From Gemmatimonadota bacterium (lineage in GTDB: Bacteria; Gemmatimonadota; Gemmatimonadetes; Gemmatimonadales; Gemmatimonadaceae): a stretch of DNA of 64,000 bases. The stretch covers positions 39,300 to 103,299 of the forward strand of contig JAQBQB010000005.1 in NCBI GenBank assembly GCA_028287235.1, given 5' to 3'. The notes under the pieces are model-generated. The model saw only the letters and a program-made list of their open reading frames with translations, had not been told where the DNA came from and ran no database searches. The position numbers were made by a program, and so were the translations under genes. Positions 27,095 through 35,086 of this stretch are shown here, one piece after another; the first letter of the stretch is position 1; the number at the start of each line of letters is the position of its first letter.

Positions 27095-28447
27095 TCAGCT
27101 CACGTGCTTGATCGCGTTCCCCACGACGTCGAACATGCGGTCGATGTGCGCCTTCTCGAGGATGAGCGGCGGCGAAAGGGCCAGCGTGTCGCCGGTGGAG
27201 CGAATCATCACGCCATCCTCGAAACACTTGAGGAACACATCGAACGCCCGGGCGCCCGGCGCGCCGGCGCGGGGCTCCAGCTCGATACCCGCCACGATCC
27301 CGATGTTGCGCAGGTCGATCACGTGCGGGATTCCCCGCAACGAATGGACGGCGTCGGCCCAGTACGACTCGAGCGACGCAGCGCGCTCGAACAGCGCTTC
27401 GCTGCGATACAGCTCGAGCGTCGCAAGTCCCGCGGCAGCGGCCAATGGATGACCGGAGTAGGTGTAGCCGTGAAAGAGCTCGATCCCCGCCGTGCTGCTG
27501 TTGACGATCGCGTCGTAGATCGAGCCGCGCGCGCACACGGCGCCCATCGGCACCGCCGCGTTGGTGATTCCCTTGGCCACCGTCATCATGTCGGGCGTGA
27601 CGCCGAACTTCGTTGCGCCGAACGAGGTGCCGAGCCGCCCGAAGCCCGTGATCACCTCGTCGAAGATCAGCAAAATGCCGTGCTTGTCGCAGATCTCGCG
27701 AATGCGCTGCAGATACCCCTTCGGCGGTATGATCACGCCCGTGGAGCCGGCGACCGGCTCGAGGATCACCGCGGCGATGGTGGACGCGTCGTACTTCGCG
27801 ACCATCTCTTCGAGCGCGTCGGCGAAGTGCGCGCCGTTCGCCGGCTGCCCACGCGTGTACGCGTTGGTCGACAGATCGTGTGTGTGCGGCAGGTGATCGA
27901 CCGCGGGGAGCATCTGCGCCGCGAACTGCCTGCGGTTCGCCTCGATCCCGCCCACGGAGATGCCGCCGAAGCCCACGCCGTGATAGCCGCGCTGCCGTCC
28001 AATGAAGCGCACTCGCTGCGGCTCGCCCTTCGCCTGCCAGTAGGCGAGGGCGATCTTGAGCGACGTGTCCACCGCTTCCGACCCCGAGTTCCCGAAGAAG
28101 ATGCGGTCGATGCCCGTGGGAAGCATTCCGACGAGCTGCTTCGCGAGCTCGAAGGCGAGCGGGTGCCCCATCTGGAACGGCGGCGCGTAGTCCATGACGC
28201 CCGCCTGCTCGCGAATCGCGGCGGTGATCGACTCGCGGCAGTGGCCGGCGTTCACGCACCACAAGCCGGCGGTGCCGTCGAGAATCTGACGTCCGTCATC
28301 CGTGGTGTAGTACATGTCCTTTGCGGCGACCAACATGCGTGGCGCGCGCTTGAACGCCTTGTTGGCGGTAAAGGGCATCCACAGCTCGTCGAGCGACGTG
28401 GTGTGGGGCGTGGGGCGTGGGGCGCTGGGCGCGGAAGTAGTCGTCAT
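27095..28447 (-). CDS. Omega-amino acid:pyruvate (beta-alanine) aminotransferase
   Basis: 450 residues, class III PLP aminotransferase. DELWMPFTANKAF near the start and PPFQMGHPLAFELA match the beta-alanine:pyruvate transaminase branch closely. Further landmarks: FFGNSGSEAVD, GYHGVGFGG, LIFDEVITGFGRLG and the PLP-binding Lys in TVAKGITNAAVPMG. It moves the amino group of an omega-amino acid (beta-alanine, GABA, possibly taurine) to pyruvate. It heads the row with the TsdA-, SoxC- and cytochrome genes. Start ATG 28447 has no clear Shine-Dalgarno, and the first codons lie in a GTGGGGC tandem repeat. Confidence 0.9.
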   Translation of the reverse strand: MTTTSAPSAPRPTPHTTSLDELWMPFTANKAFKRAPRMLVAAKDMYYTTDDGRQILDGTAGLWCVNAGHCRESITAAIREQAGVMDYAPPFQMGHPLAFELAKQLVGMLPTGIDRIFFGNSGSEAVDTSLKIALAYWQAKGEPQRVRFIGRQRGYHGVGFGGISVGGIEANRRQFAAQMLPAVDHLPHTHDLSTNAYTRGQPANGAHFADALEEMVAKYDASTIAAVILEPVAGSTGVIIPPKGYLQRIREICDKHGILLIFDEVITGFGRLGTSFGATKFGVTPDMMTVAKGITNAAVPMGAVCARGSIYDAIVNSSTAGIELFHGYTYSGHPLAAAAGLATLELYRSEALFERAASLESYWADAVHSLRGIPHVIDLRNIGIVAGIELEPRAGAPGARAFDVFLKCFEDGVMIRSTGDTLALSPPLILEKAHIDRMFDVVGNAIKHVS

Positions 28448-28536
28448 AGGATGCGGCGTGACGTGCGTGGAACCGACGGAGTTGCTTAGGTTGACGGAAT
28501 ATGCGCGCGAACGACCGCCTCGGGGAGGATGCCTCC

Positions 28537-28743
28537 ATGACGAAAGAGCCGAAGCCTGAAATAGAGCTGGAGGAGGTCCAACGGCGCCTCGCGGAGATCC
28601 AGCACCGCAAGCGCGGCGGAATGCGCTGGGACGTCTCGAAGCACACAGCCGAGATGGCCCTCGTGGCGCTCGAGGGCGAGGGCGAGCGCCGGGTGCAGAG
28701 GGGGAAGGGGCGGCGCCGCAAACGCAACAAGAGGCTCTTGTAG
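28537..28743 (+). CDS. Small basic protein of unknown function
   Basis: 68 residues starting at the ATG at 28537, supported by GGGGAGG eight bases upstream. Charged helix (EIELEEVQRRLAEIQHRKRGG), then KHTAEMALVALEGEGERR and a very basic tail (KGRRRKRNKRLL) that could bind nucleic acid. Divergent from the aminotransferase. Family not recognised. Confidence 0.6.
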   Translation: MTKEPKPEIELEEVQRRLAEIQHRKRGGMRWDVSKHTAEMALVALEGEGERRVQRGKGRRRKRNKRLL

Positions 28744-28891
28744 CAGGGTTTAGGGGATTGGGTATAGGGTTTAGGGAAGGTACGCCGCGCCGTTGGCGCG
28801 GCTCGATTGATGGACCTCGCCAAGTCCTAACAAAAAGCGGGCGCGCCCGCACTCCTTCCCGAAACCCTATACCCCCAAACCCTAGACCCTG
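28744..28891. repeat. Inverted repeat of TTTAGGG-type motif
   Basis: Two arms of about 32 bases (28744-28776 and 28860-28891) are imperfect inverted copies, each built of GGGTTTAGGG and GGGTATAGGG units, around an 83-base centre. They lie between the small basic gene and the end of the MATE gene and look like a small extragenic palindrome, unlike the GC-rich background. Confidence 0.7.
28832..28850 (-). terminator. Intrinsic terminator after the MATE gene
   Basis: On the minus strand GCGGG-CGCG-CCCGC (28837-28850) is followed by five T (28832-28836), about 50 bases past the MATE stop codon. Confidence 0.55.
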
Positions 28892-28902
28892 CCTTTGGCA
28901 GC

Positions 28903-30318
28903 CTAGACCCGCTTGTCTTTCCACCGCCCCTTACGAAACACTAGGGCTCCGGCAATGGCGTAGGTCGAGAACGCGATCGCGATGGCCAGATAGATGCCGC
29001 GCGGTCCCATCCCGAATCGAATCGCCAGCACGTACGCCAGCGGAATCTCCCAGCACCAGAACACCAGCAGGTTGAGCACCGTCGGCGTCCGCGTGTCGCC
29101 GGCGCCGTTGAACGACTGCGAGATCACCATGCCCCAGGCATAGAACGGAAAGCCGCAGGCGACGATCCGCAGCGCGTCGGAGGCGAACGGCACGATCGCC
29201 GGATCCTGCGTGAACAACCGCGCGATGTGCGGCGAGAACACCGCCAGCAGCGCGCCGACCACGCTCAGCACCACCATGTTGTACGTGCCCGCCATCCTCA
29301 CCGCCTGCTCGGCGCGGTCCGGCTTTTTGGCGCCGAGCGCCTGACCGACCATCGTTGCCGCGGCGTTGGCGAGACCCGCCGCCGGCAGCAGCGCGAACAT
29401 GATCACGCGAATGCCGATGGTGTAGCCGGCCAGCACGTTGCTGCCGAAGGTCGAGAGAATGCGGATCAACGCGATCCAGCTGCCCATACCGATGAGGAGT
29501 TGAATCGACCCCGACCAGGCGAGACGAACGAGGCGGGCGATGAGCGCAGAATCGAGCCGTAGATGCCGCACGTGAATGTCGATCCGCGACCCGGGCTTGA
29601 GCAGCCGGCTGAGCGCGAACAGCGCCCCGGTGCCTCGCCCGATCGTCGTTGCCACCGCGGCGCCGGTCACACCGAGCCGCGGAAACGGACCCAGGCCGAA
29701 GATCAGGCACGGGCCGAGCAGAATGTTGATGGCGTTCGCCAGCCAGAGCACGCGCATCGCGATCGCCGCGTCTCCCGCGCCGCGGAAGATGGCGTTGATC
29801 ACGAACAACATCACGATCGTCACCTGTCCGCCGAGCATGACCCGCGCGAACGACGTACCCGTGGCCAGCACGTCGGACGACGCGCCCATCAACGAGAGCA
29901 GATGGGGCGCAAGCGTCGCCCCCGCGAAGCCCAACACCAGCGCGACGAGGAGCGCGAGCAGGATCACCTGCCCCGCGGCCCGCGCCGCTCCTTCGCGGTC
30001 GCGCTCGCCGGTGCGCCGCGCGACCAATGCGGACCCGGCGATCGCGAGACCCATCGCGACGGCATAGACGAGCGTGAGCCACGACTCGGTGAGTCCCACG
30101 GTCGCCACCGCGCTCGCGCCGAGCTTCGACACGAAGAACACGTCGCAGACGGCGAACACGCTCTCCATGATCATTTCCAGCACCATCGGCACGGCCAGCA
30201 CGAGGATCGCGCGCGCCACCGAGCCTTCGGTGTAATCGCGATGCGACCCGCGCAACGCTTCCCGGACCGAGTCCCAGAAGCCGCCGTCGATATGTGTATC
30301 AGAGATTGTCGTAGACAA
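28903..30318 (-). CDS. MATE-family efflux transporter
   Basis: 471 residues from a TTG at 30318, chosen because GAGGG lies four bases upstream and the length then fits the family; in-frame starts up to 30426 would add an Arg-rich tail. About twelve membrane helices. MATE hallmarks: VLAVPMVLEMIMESVF, VSKLGASAVATVGL, INAIFRGAGDA, and in the second half MVGQALGAKKPDRAEQA and SQSFNGAGDTRTPT. A cation-coupled exporter of drugs or metabolites. Preceded by a short transcribed leader with its own terminator, which may control it. Confidence 0.9.
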   Translation of the reverse strand: MSTTISDTHIDGGFWDSVREALRGSHRDYTEGSVARAILVLAVPMVLEMIMESVFAVCDVFFVSKLGASAVATVGLTESWLTLVYAVAMGLAIAGSALVARRTGERDREGAARAAGQVILLALLVALVLGFAGATLAPHLLSLMGASSDVLATGTSFARVMLGGQVTIVMLFVINAIFRGAGDAAIAMRVLWLANAINILLGPCLIFGLGPFPRLGVTGAAVATTIGRGTGALFALSRLLKPGSRIDIHVRHLRLDSALIARLVRLAWSGSIQLLIGMGSWIALIRILSTFGSNVLAGYTIGIRVIMFALLPAAGLANAAATMVGQALGAKKPDRAEQAVRMAGTYNMVVLSVVGALLAVFSPHIARLFTQDPAIVPFASDALRIVACGFPFYAWGMVISQSFNGAGDTRTPTVLNLLVFWCWEIPLAYVLAIRFGMGPRGIYLAIAIAFSTYAIAGALVFRKGRWKDKRV

Positions 30319-30385
30319 AGAACCCTCGTGTTCCAGCAAGAGACGGCGCGGCGGCGGACGCCTGGTCAACATCGTGCGCAAACCA

Positions 30386-30414
30386 AAAAGGCGGCACCGA
30401 TCGCGGCGCCGCCT
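30386..30414 (-). terminator. Intrinsic terminator between a tiny ORF and the MATE gene
   Basis: On the minus strand GGCGGC and GCCGCC close a stem with an inner CCG/CGG and an ATCG-type loop (30391-30414, one A-C mismatch), followed by TTTTT (30386-30390). It lies 68 bases before the MATE start and 30 bases after the tiny ORF at 30445-30537. Confidence 0.7.
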
Positions 30415-30444
30415 CTCGAGAAACAACGAGCCGTAGATGCGCGA

Positions 30445-30537
30445 TCAGTGAATTCGTTCGTCGTACACGAGAACGGCCGCCGGTTCGCCCGAGTAGGCGG
30501 TCGACGAACGCATCGTGTCGGAAAAAGAAGTGATCAC
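30445..30537 (-). CDS. Tiny 30-residue ORF with its own promoter and terminator (leader peptide or small protein)
   Basis: GTG start at 30537 with GGAG eight bases upstream. The predicted peptide begins MITSFSDTMRSSTAY and ends VLVYDERIH. It has no membrane span and no cysteine. A strong promoter lies 31 bases upstream (transcription start near 30568) and an intrinsic terminator follows the stop, so the whole unit is about 180 bases. It may be a leader peptide that controls readthrough into the MATE gene, or an independent small protein. Confidence 0.45.
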   Translation of the reverse strand: MITSFSDTMRSSTAYSGEPAAVLVYDERIH

Positions 30538-30574
30538 TGAAGCGGCTCCGTGAAAATGGAAAATACGGGAGGGC

Positions 30575-30604
30575 ATTATACCGATAAAAAGACAACAGAT
30601 GCAA
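30575..30604 (-). promoter_or_regulatory. Sigma-70-type promoter
   Basis: On the minus strand TTGCAT (30599-30604), an 18-base spacer and a perfect TATAAT (30575-30580). It is the best housekeeping promoter seen in the window and drives the tiny ORF and possibly the MATE gene. Confidence 0.7.
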
Positions 30605-30621
30605 GAGATGATTTCGGGGAC

Positions 30622-30937
30622 CTCGACTGATCGCTACGCCGGGACGGCTCCGTCATTCTGTTCACGGATTGCGCGGATCGTGCGGAAACGGCCGGATCGC
30701 TCGGCGCGCAATCAACGCTCCGCGCGCAACGAGCCCGGACGACTTTTCTTTGGAACAGACGCTCGGGAAGCAATTAGGGGCAGCCCGAGCGTCTGTTCCA
30801 AAGAAAAAAATGTTCGTCCGGGCTCGTTGCGAGAGAATCCATCGCTCCTCACGGAGCGATCCGGCTGTTTCCGCGGCTGTTTCCGCGTTATCCGTGAACA
30901 AAACGACGGAATCGTCCCGGCGTAGCGGCCAGTCGAG
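30622..30937. repeat. 316-bp imperfect palindrome (long hairpin element)
   Basis: The whole intergenic stretch between the M16 stop and the promoter at 30604 is one inverted repeat centred near 30775. Ends CTCGACTG (30622-30629) and CAGTCGAG (30930-30937) pair, as do CGCTACGCCGGGACG and its complement next to them. The innermost 24 bp are perfect (30744-30767 with 30784-30807), around a 16-base loop. Arms differ by scattered mismatches and a few indels. No ORF of note. It may be a miniature inverted-repeat element or a very large transcript-end hairpin. Confidence 0.85.
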
Positions 30938-30942
30938 CTCCG

Positions 30943-32418
30943 CTACGGCTGAACGACCTTCCCGACAGGATCTCCATTCGCATCGAGAATCACAATGGGC
31001 GCAATCTTCGTCGCGGCCAGAGCACTTTCGATCTTCGACCGATCTCCGACAATCACGATCGCAAGTTTTTCGGGATCGAGATACTTCTGCGCAACTCGGA
31101 CGACGTCCTCCTTGGTCACCGCGCTCACTTCTTTGGCGAATTTCTGGTAGTAGTCCTCCGGCAGACCCTGCGTGTAGATCGACGCGATGCTGCCGTTCAC
31201 CCCATTCACGGACGCGAAGCTCGCCGGCAGGCTCTGCACCAGACTCGCCTTCGCCTGGGCGAGCTCGTCGTCGCTCGGCGGGCGCGGGCCGCGAATGTCG
31301 CGCAGCTCTTTCATGAACTCGATCAGCGCGCTGTCGCTCTTCGCCGTGACGATTTCGCCGCCCGCGCGGAAGGGACCGGGGCCGCGGCCAAACGAGAAGT
31401 TGGAGCCCACGCCGTAGCTGTACGCTCTCACTTCACGGATGTTGTGGTTGAGCCGCGATTGAAAGAGCACGCCGAGCATCTCGTTCATCACCCGCAGCGC
31501 GTAGTAGTCGGGCGTGTCGCGCGACGGGCCCACGGCGCCAATCGAAAAGGTCGATTGCGCCGCTCCCGGCTTGTCGACGAGATAGATGGTCGTCGCCTTC
31601 GCCTCCGCCGTGGGGGGATAGACGAAGCTCGGCATGGAGCCGCCGATGTGCCACGCGGCAAGCGCCTGCTCGATCGTGCGCCTCACGTCGGCGGTCTTCA
31701 CGTCGCCGGTCACCGTGATGATCGCGTGACCGGGTTGGAAGTAGCTCTTGTAGAAGGAGACGAGATCGTCGCGCGTGATCGCCGACACCGACGTCTCGCT
31801 CGTCGAGCGGCCGTAGGGGCTGGCGGTCGTGTACAGGACTTTCGGAAACACCACGCTGGCAATGCCCGCCGTGCGGTCGCGGTTCTGCGTCAGCGACACG
31901 ATCGTGCGCGCCCGAAGGCGGTCGAGCGCCTCCTGCGGGAAGGTCGGGTTCTCGAGTACGTCGGCGAGAATCGCGAGCGTTGGCGCAAACTTGTCGGTGG
32001 TCGACAGGAAGCTGATGCGTCCCGACTCCGATTGGATCTGCACGCTCAGTCCGGTGCCGAGCAGTTGGAGATCGCTCGAGATCTGATCGCCGGTGCGACG
32101 CGTCGTGCCCTCGGTGAGCATCGACGAGACGAAGCCGGCGAGGCCCGTCTTGTCGGCCGGCTCGTACTGGTTCGCGCCGCCGACGAAGTTGATCTGGAAC
32201 GACACGAGCGGAAGTCCGGGCCGCTCCGACACGACGAGCTGCGCGCCGTTGGCCAGCGTCGTCTTGGTCCAGGTCGGAACGTGAAGCTCGGGCGCCGCGC
32301 TCGCCGCGGGAATCACGCGCCGGTCGAGCGCCTGCGACTTGGTGGTCTTCTGCTGCGCAAACGAGGGCGACGCGGCCACGAGCGCCACGGCCAGCGCGCG
32401 AAAAGAGTGCGATGTCAT
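30943..32418 (-). CDS. M16 peptidase-like protein, non-catalytic partner
   Basis: 491 residues with a signal peptide (FRALAVALVAASPSFAQ). Two M16 domains are visible (TTLANGAQLVVSERPGLPLVSFQI; FSIGAVGPSRDTPDYYALRVMNEMLG), but the HxxEH zinc motif is missing: the corresponding place reads GLAGFVSSMLTEGT. It is therefore the structural half of a heterodimeric M16 protease, like PqqL or YmxG-type pairs. The ATG overlaps the stop of the catalytic partner by four bases. Role: periplasmic peptide degradation. Confidence 0.9.
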   Translation of the reverse strand: MTSHSFRALAVALVAASPSFAQQKTTKSQALDRRVIPAASAAPELHVPTWTKTTLANGAQLVVSERPGLPLVSFQINFVGGANQYEPADKTGLAGFVSSMLTEGTTRRTGDQISSDLQLLGTGLSVQIQSESGRISFLSTTDKFAPTLAILADVLENPTFPQEALDRLRARTIVSLTQNRDRTAGIASVVFPKVLYTTASPYGRSTSETSVSAITRDDLVSFYKSYFQPGHAIITVTGDVKTADVRRTIEQALAAWHIGGSMPSFVYPPTAEAKATTIYLVDKPGAAQSTFSIGAVGPSRDTPDYYALRVMNEMLGVLFQSRLNHNIREVRAYSYGVGSNFSFGRGPGPFRAGGEIVTAKSDSALIEFMKELRDIRGPRPPSDDELAQAKASLVQSLPASFASVNGVNGSIASIYTQGLPEDYYQKFAKEVSAVTKEDVVRVAQKYLDPEKLAIVIVGDRSKIESALAATKIAPIVILDANGDPVGKVVQP

Positions 32419-33863
32419 GGCTTGCCCTCAGGGGTCTTCTCGGTGAACGGATCGGTGACGACGGTGCTCCGCTCGGCGTGCGACGCGAGGTCGGTTTTGC
32501 CGAGGGGAACGTTGCTCAGCACCACGCGCGCTTTGCCGAGGTACTTGTTCGCGACGCGTTTCACATCGTCCGCGGTCACGGCCTGCCACCTCGGATAGTC
32601 CACGGTGAACGAATGGCTCGGGTCGTTGAAGAACGTCTGGTCCTGCGCGAGCTGGAACGCCTTGCCGAGATTCGACTGGAGGCCGTTGAGAAAGCTGAGC
32701 TGCTGTCCGGCTTTCACGCGCTTCAACTCGTCCGCGGTCGGGCCCTCGCGCTTGAACCGCTCGATGACCGAGTCGGCCTGCGCCTCGACTTCGGTGAGGG
32801 TGTGTCCCGGGCGCGGCGTCACGATGACGCCGAACTGGCCCACGTTCTCCGACTCGTTCTGGAACACCGACACGGCGCTGGCGCTCTGCGCGTCGTAGAC
32901 CAGCGCTTTGGTGAGCCGCGCGATGCGCGAGCCGCCGAGGATGTCACTCAACAGGTCGAGCGCGTACTGGTCTTCGGCGTGATAGCCGGCACTCGGCCAC
33001 TGAATGAACAGCCGTGGAACCTGTACGCGATCTTCGAACGTCAGTCTCTTTTCGCCTGTGAGTGCCGATGGGCCCACGGTGGGACGCGCGAACGGCTTGC
33101 CGCGCGGAATGTCCTTGAAGTACTTCGCCACCCAGCTCTTCGCTTCGGTCGGCTTGAAGTCGCCGACGACCACGAGCGTGGCGTTGTTCGGCGCGTAGTA
33201 GACACGGAAGAAGTTCTTCACGTCTTCCACCGACGCGTTGGTGAGATCGTCCATGTAGCCGATTGTCGGCCACGAATACGGGTGCGACTTGGGATACATC
33301 GCGAGTCCCATGACCTCGCGGTCGCGCTGGTACGGCTGGTTGTCGTAGCTCTGGCGCCGCTCGTTCTTCACGATGTCGCGCTGCGCCTTGAACTTCGCCT
33401 CGTCGAGCGAGTCGAGCAGAAAGCCCATGCGGTCGGACTCGAGCCAGAGCGCGGTCTCGAGATAGTTCGACGGATCGGTCTCGTAGTAGCGTGTCCAGTC
33501 GTTGTCGGTCTGGCCGTTGTTTCCGCCGCCCACACCCTCGGTGAACTTGTCGTGCATGCCATAAGGCACGTGTCCCGAGCCGGTGAACATCACGTGCTCG
33601 AACATGTGCGCGAACCCGGTGTGGCTGGCGACTTCGTTCTTCGAGCCGACGTGGTAGATCACTTCGACTGCCACGGTGGGCGTCGCGTGATCTTCCGAGA
33701 GGACCACGGTGAGGCCGTTCGGCAGCGTGTACTTCTCGAAGGGAATCTTGATCGACGGGCTCGACGCCGGCGCTGCTCGCTGCGCACGCGCGGCAGTCAT
33801 CGGCGCGATGGCGAGCGCCATCGTGGCGAGAACTAATGCTCGCGGTGGAACGGTGCTGGTCAC
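32415..33863 (-). CDS. M16 zinc peptidase, catalytic subunit
   Basis: 482 residues from the GTG at 33863 (AAAGG about eight bases upstream; signal ALVLATMALAIAPMTAARAQ). The inverted zinc motif His86-x-x-Glu89-His90 (FAHMFEHVMF) and a downstream Glu (FKAQRDIVKNERR) form the active site. N- and C-terminal M16 domains follow the mitochondrial-processing-peptidase pattern (YTLPNGLTVVLSED; NNATLVVVGDF). Upstream in-frame codons to 33983 enter the divergent promoter region. Works with the partner at 30943-32418. Confidence 0.93.
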   Translation of the reverse strand: MTSTVPPRALVLATMALAIAPMTAARAQRAAPASSPSIKIPFEKYTLPNGLTVVLSEDHATPTVAVEVIYHVGSKNEVASHTGFAHMFEHVMFTGSGHVPYGMHDKFTEGVGGGNNGQTDNDWTRYYETDPSNYLETALWLESDRMGFLLDSLDEAKFKAQRDIVKNERRQSYDNQPYQRDREVMGLAMYPKSHPYSWPTIGYMDDLTNASVEDVKNFFRVYYAPNNATLVVVGDFKPTEAKSWVAKYFKDIPRGKPFARPTVGPSALTGEKRLTFEDRVQVPRLFIQWPSAGYHAEDQYALDLLSDILGGSRIARLTKALVYDAQSASAVSVFQNESENVGQFGVIVTPRPGHTLTEVEAQADSVIERFKREGPTADELKRVKAGQQLSFLNGLQSNLGKAFQLAQDQTFFNDPSHSFTVDYPRWQAVTADDVKRVANKYLGKARVVLSNVPLGKTDLASHAERSTVVTDPFTEKTPEGKP

Positions 33864-33978
33864 GGTTCGTACCTTTCGTTCATGTGGATTGGCTGAGTCG
33901 GACGCGCACGCGGCGTCCAAGCGTATTATGAGACGCCTCGCGCCAATCGCCAATGACTTTGGGATGAGCGGCGGCTGA

Positions 33979-33984
33979 TACATT
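33979..33984 (+). promoter_or_regulatory. -10-like TACATT before the GT9 gene
   Basis: TACATT ends seven bases before the ATG at 33992 without a Shine-Dalgarno, another candidate leaderless start. Confidence 0.3.
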
Positions 33985-33991
33985 CCTTACA

Positions 33992-35086
33992 ATGCGTCTC
34001 AAACGTCTCGAGCTCTGGTGGCGCGGCCTGTGGATTCGTGTTCTCGTCCGGCTGATGCGCCAGAAAAACAGTGCACCCGTCGGCCGCCCGGATTGGGGAG
34101 CGCAGCCGCGGCGCGTGCTCTTCCTCCGGCACGACCGCGCGGGCGACATGATCCTCTCCACCGGCGTGATGCGCGCGATTGCCCAGTCATACCCCACGAT
34201 CACGCTCGACGTTCTCGCCTCCCCGGCGAACGCGGCAATTCTCGACGCGGCTGAGTACGTCGAAGACGTCGTGGTCTTCGACAAGAAGCAACTGTCGAGC
34301 TACCTGCCCACGGCGCTCCGCCTGCGCCGCATCCACTACGATGCGGTGATCGACTGCATGGTGACCGCACCATCGCTCACCACGCTGCTCCTCATCTTCG
34401 CGAGCGGCGCGCGCTACCGCGTCGGCATCGCGGGCCGCGGCAACGACGCGGCATTCAACGTCACCGTTCCCGCCGAGACGCGTCCCGACGCGCACATGGT
34501 CGACCTCCTCGGCGCCCTCGCGCCGGCATTCGACGTCGAACGAACCGCCGCGCACCAGCAGCCGGTGCTCGAGCTCACGGAGAGTGAGCGCGCGTGGGCG
34601 GAGGCATCGTGGGCGAACGAGCCGGCGAACTGGCGCGTGCTGATCAACGTGTCCGCGGGAACGTCGGCGCGGTTGTGGGCCGACGACAACTACGTTGCGG
34701 TGATGCACCACCTGCGGTCGCGCGAGCCGGAGATCGTCTTTCGTGTGATCGGCGCGCCGGCCGAGTCTCTCCGCGCCGAGCGCGTGGCGCGTGAGGGCGG
34801 CGGCGAGTTCGTGCGCACGCCGAGCATTCGGCATGCCTTCGCGCTCGTGGCGACTGCCGACTTCGTGTTCACTCCCGACACGAGCATCGCTCACGCGGCG
34901 TCGGCGTTTCGAACGCCGGCCGTCGCGATGTACGTCGGTGGTTCAGCCGAGCGGTGGGGACTCTACGGCACCGCGGGCGAGAGCGTCGAGCATCCGGAGC
35001 CGACGCTCGAGACGTTGAGTGTCGAACGCATGCTGCGCGCGGTGGACGGCGCGTGGAACTACGCAGTGATCAGCCGGCGCGGTTGA
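33992..35086 (+). CDS. Glycosyltransferase family 9 (heptosyltransferase-like)
   Basis: 364 residues, cytoplasmic with a basic amphipathic N-terminus (RLKRLELWWRGLWIRVLVRLM) that could touch the membrane. GT9 pattern: RRVLFLRHDRAGDMILSTGVMRAI, ILDAAEYVEDVVVFD, VLINVSAGTSARLW, and FTPDTSIAHAASAFRTPAVAMYVGG near the nucleotide-sugar site. It probably adds a heptose or similar sugar to lipopolysaccharide core. Its 3' end overlaps the convergent AlaX-like gene by 17 bases. Confidence 0.9.
   Translation: MRLKRLELWWRGLWIRVLVRLMRQKNSAPVGRPDWGAQPRRVLFLRHDRAGDMILSTGVMRAIAQSYPTITLDVLASPANAAILDAAEYVEDVVVFDKKQLSSYLPTALRLRRIHYDAVIDCMVTAPSLTTLLLIFASGARYRVGIAGRGNDAAFNVTVPAETRPDAHMVDLLGALAPAFDVERTAAHQQPVLELTESERAWAEASWANEPANWRVLINVSAGTSARLWADDNYVAVMHHLRSREPEIVFRVIGAPAESLRAERVAREGGGEFVRTPSIRHAFALVATADFVFTPDTSIAHAASAFRTPAVAMYVGGSAERWGLYGTAGESVEHPEPTLETLSVERMLRAVDGAWNYAVISRRG

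Noticed and set aside
28744..28891. Telomere of a linear replicon
   Set aside because: The TTTAGGG-like units are few, inverted and internal between genes; nothing else suggests a chromosome end.
30299..30604. 101-codon minus-strand frame over the MATE leader
   Set aside because: It runs through a promoter and a terminator and has poor composition; the short ORF in another frame has a ribosome site.
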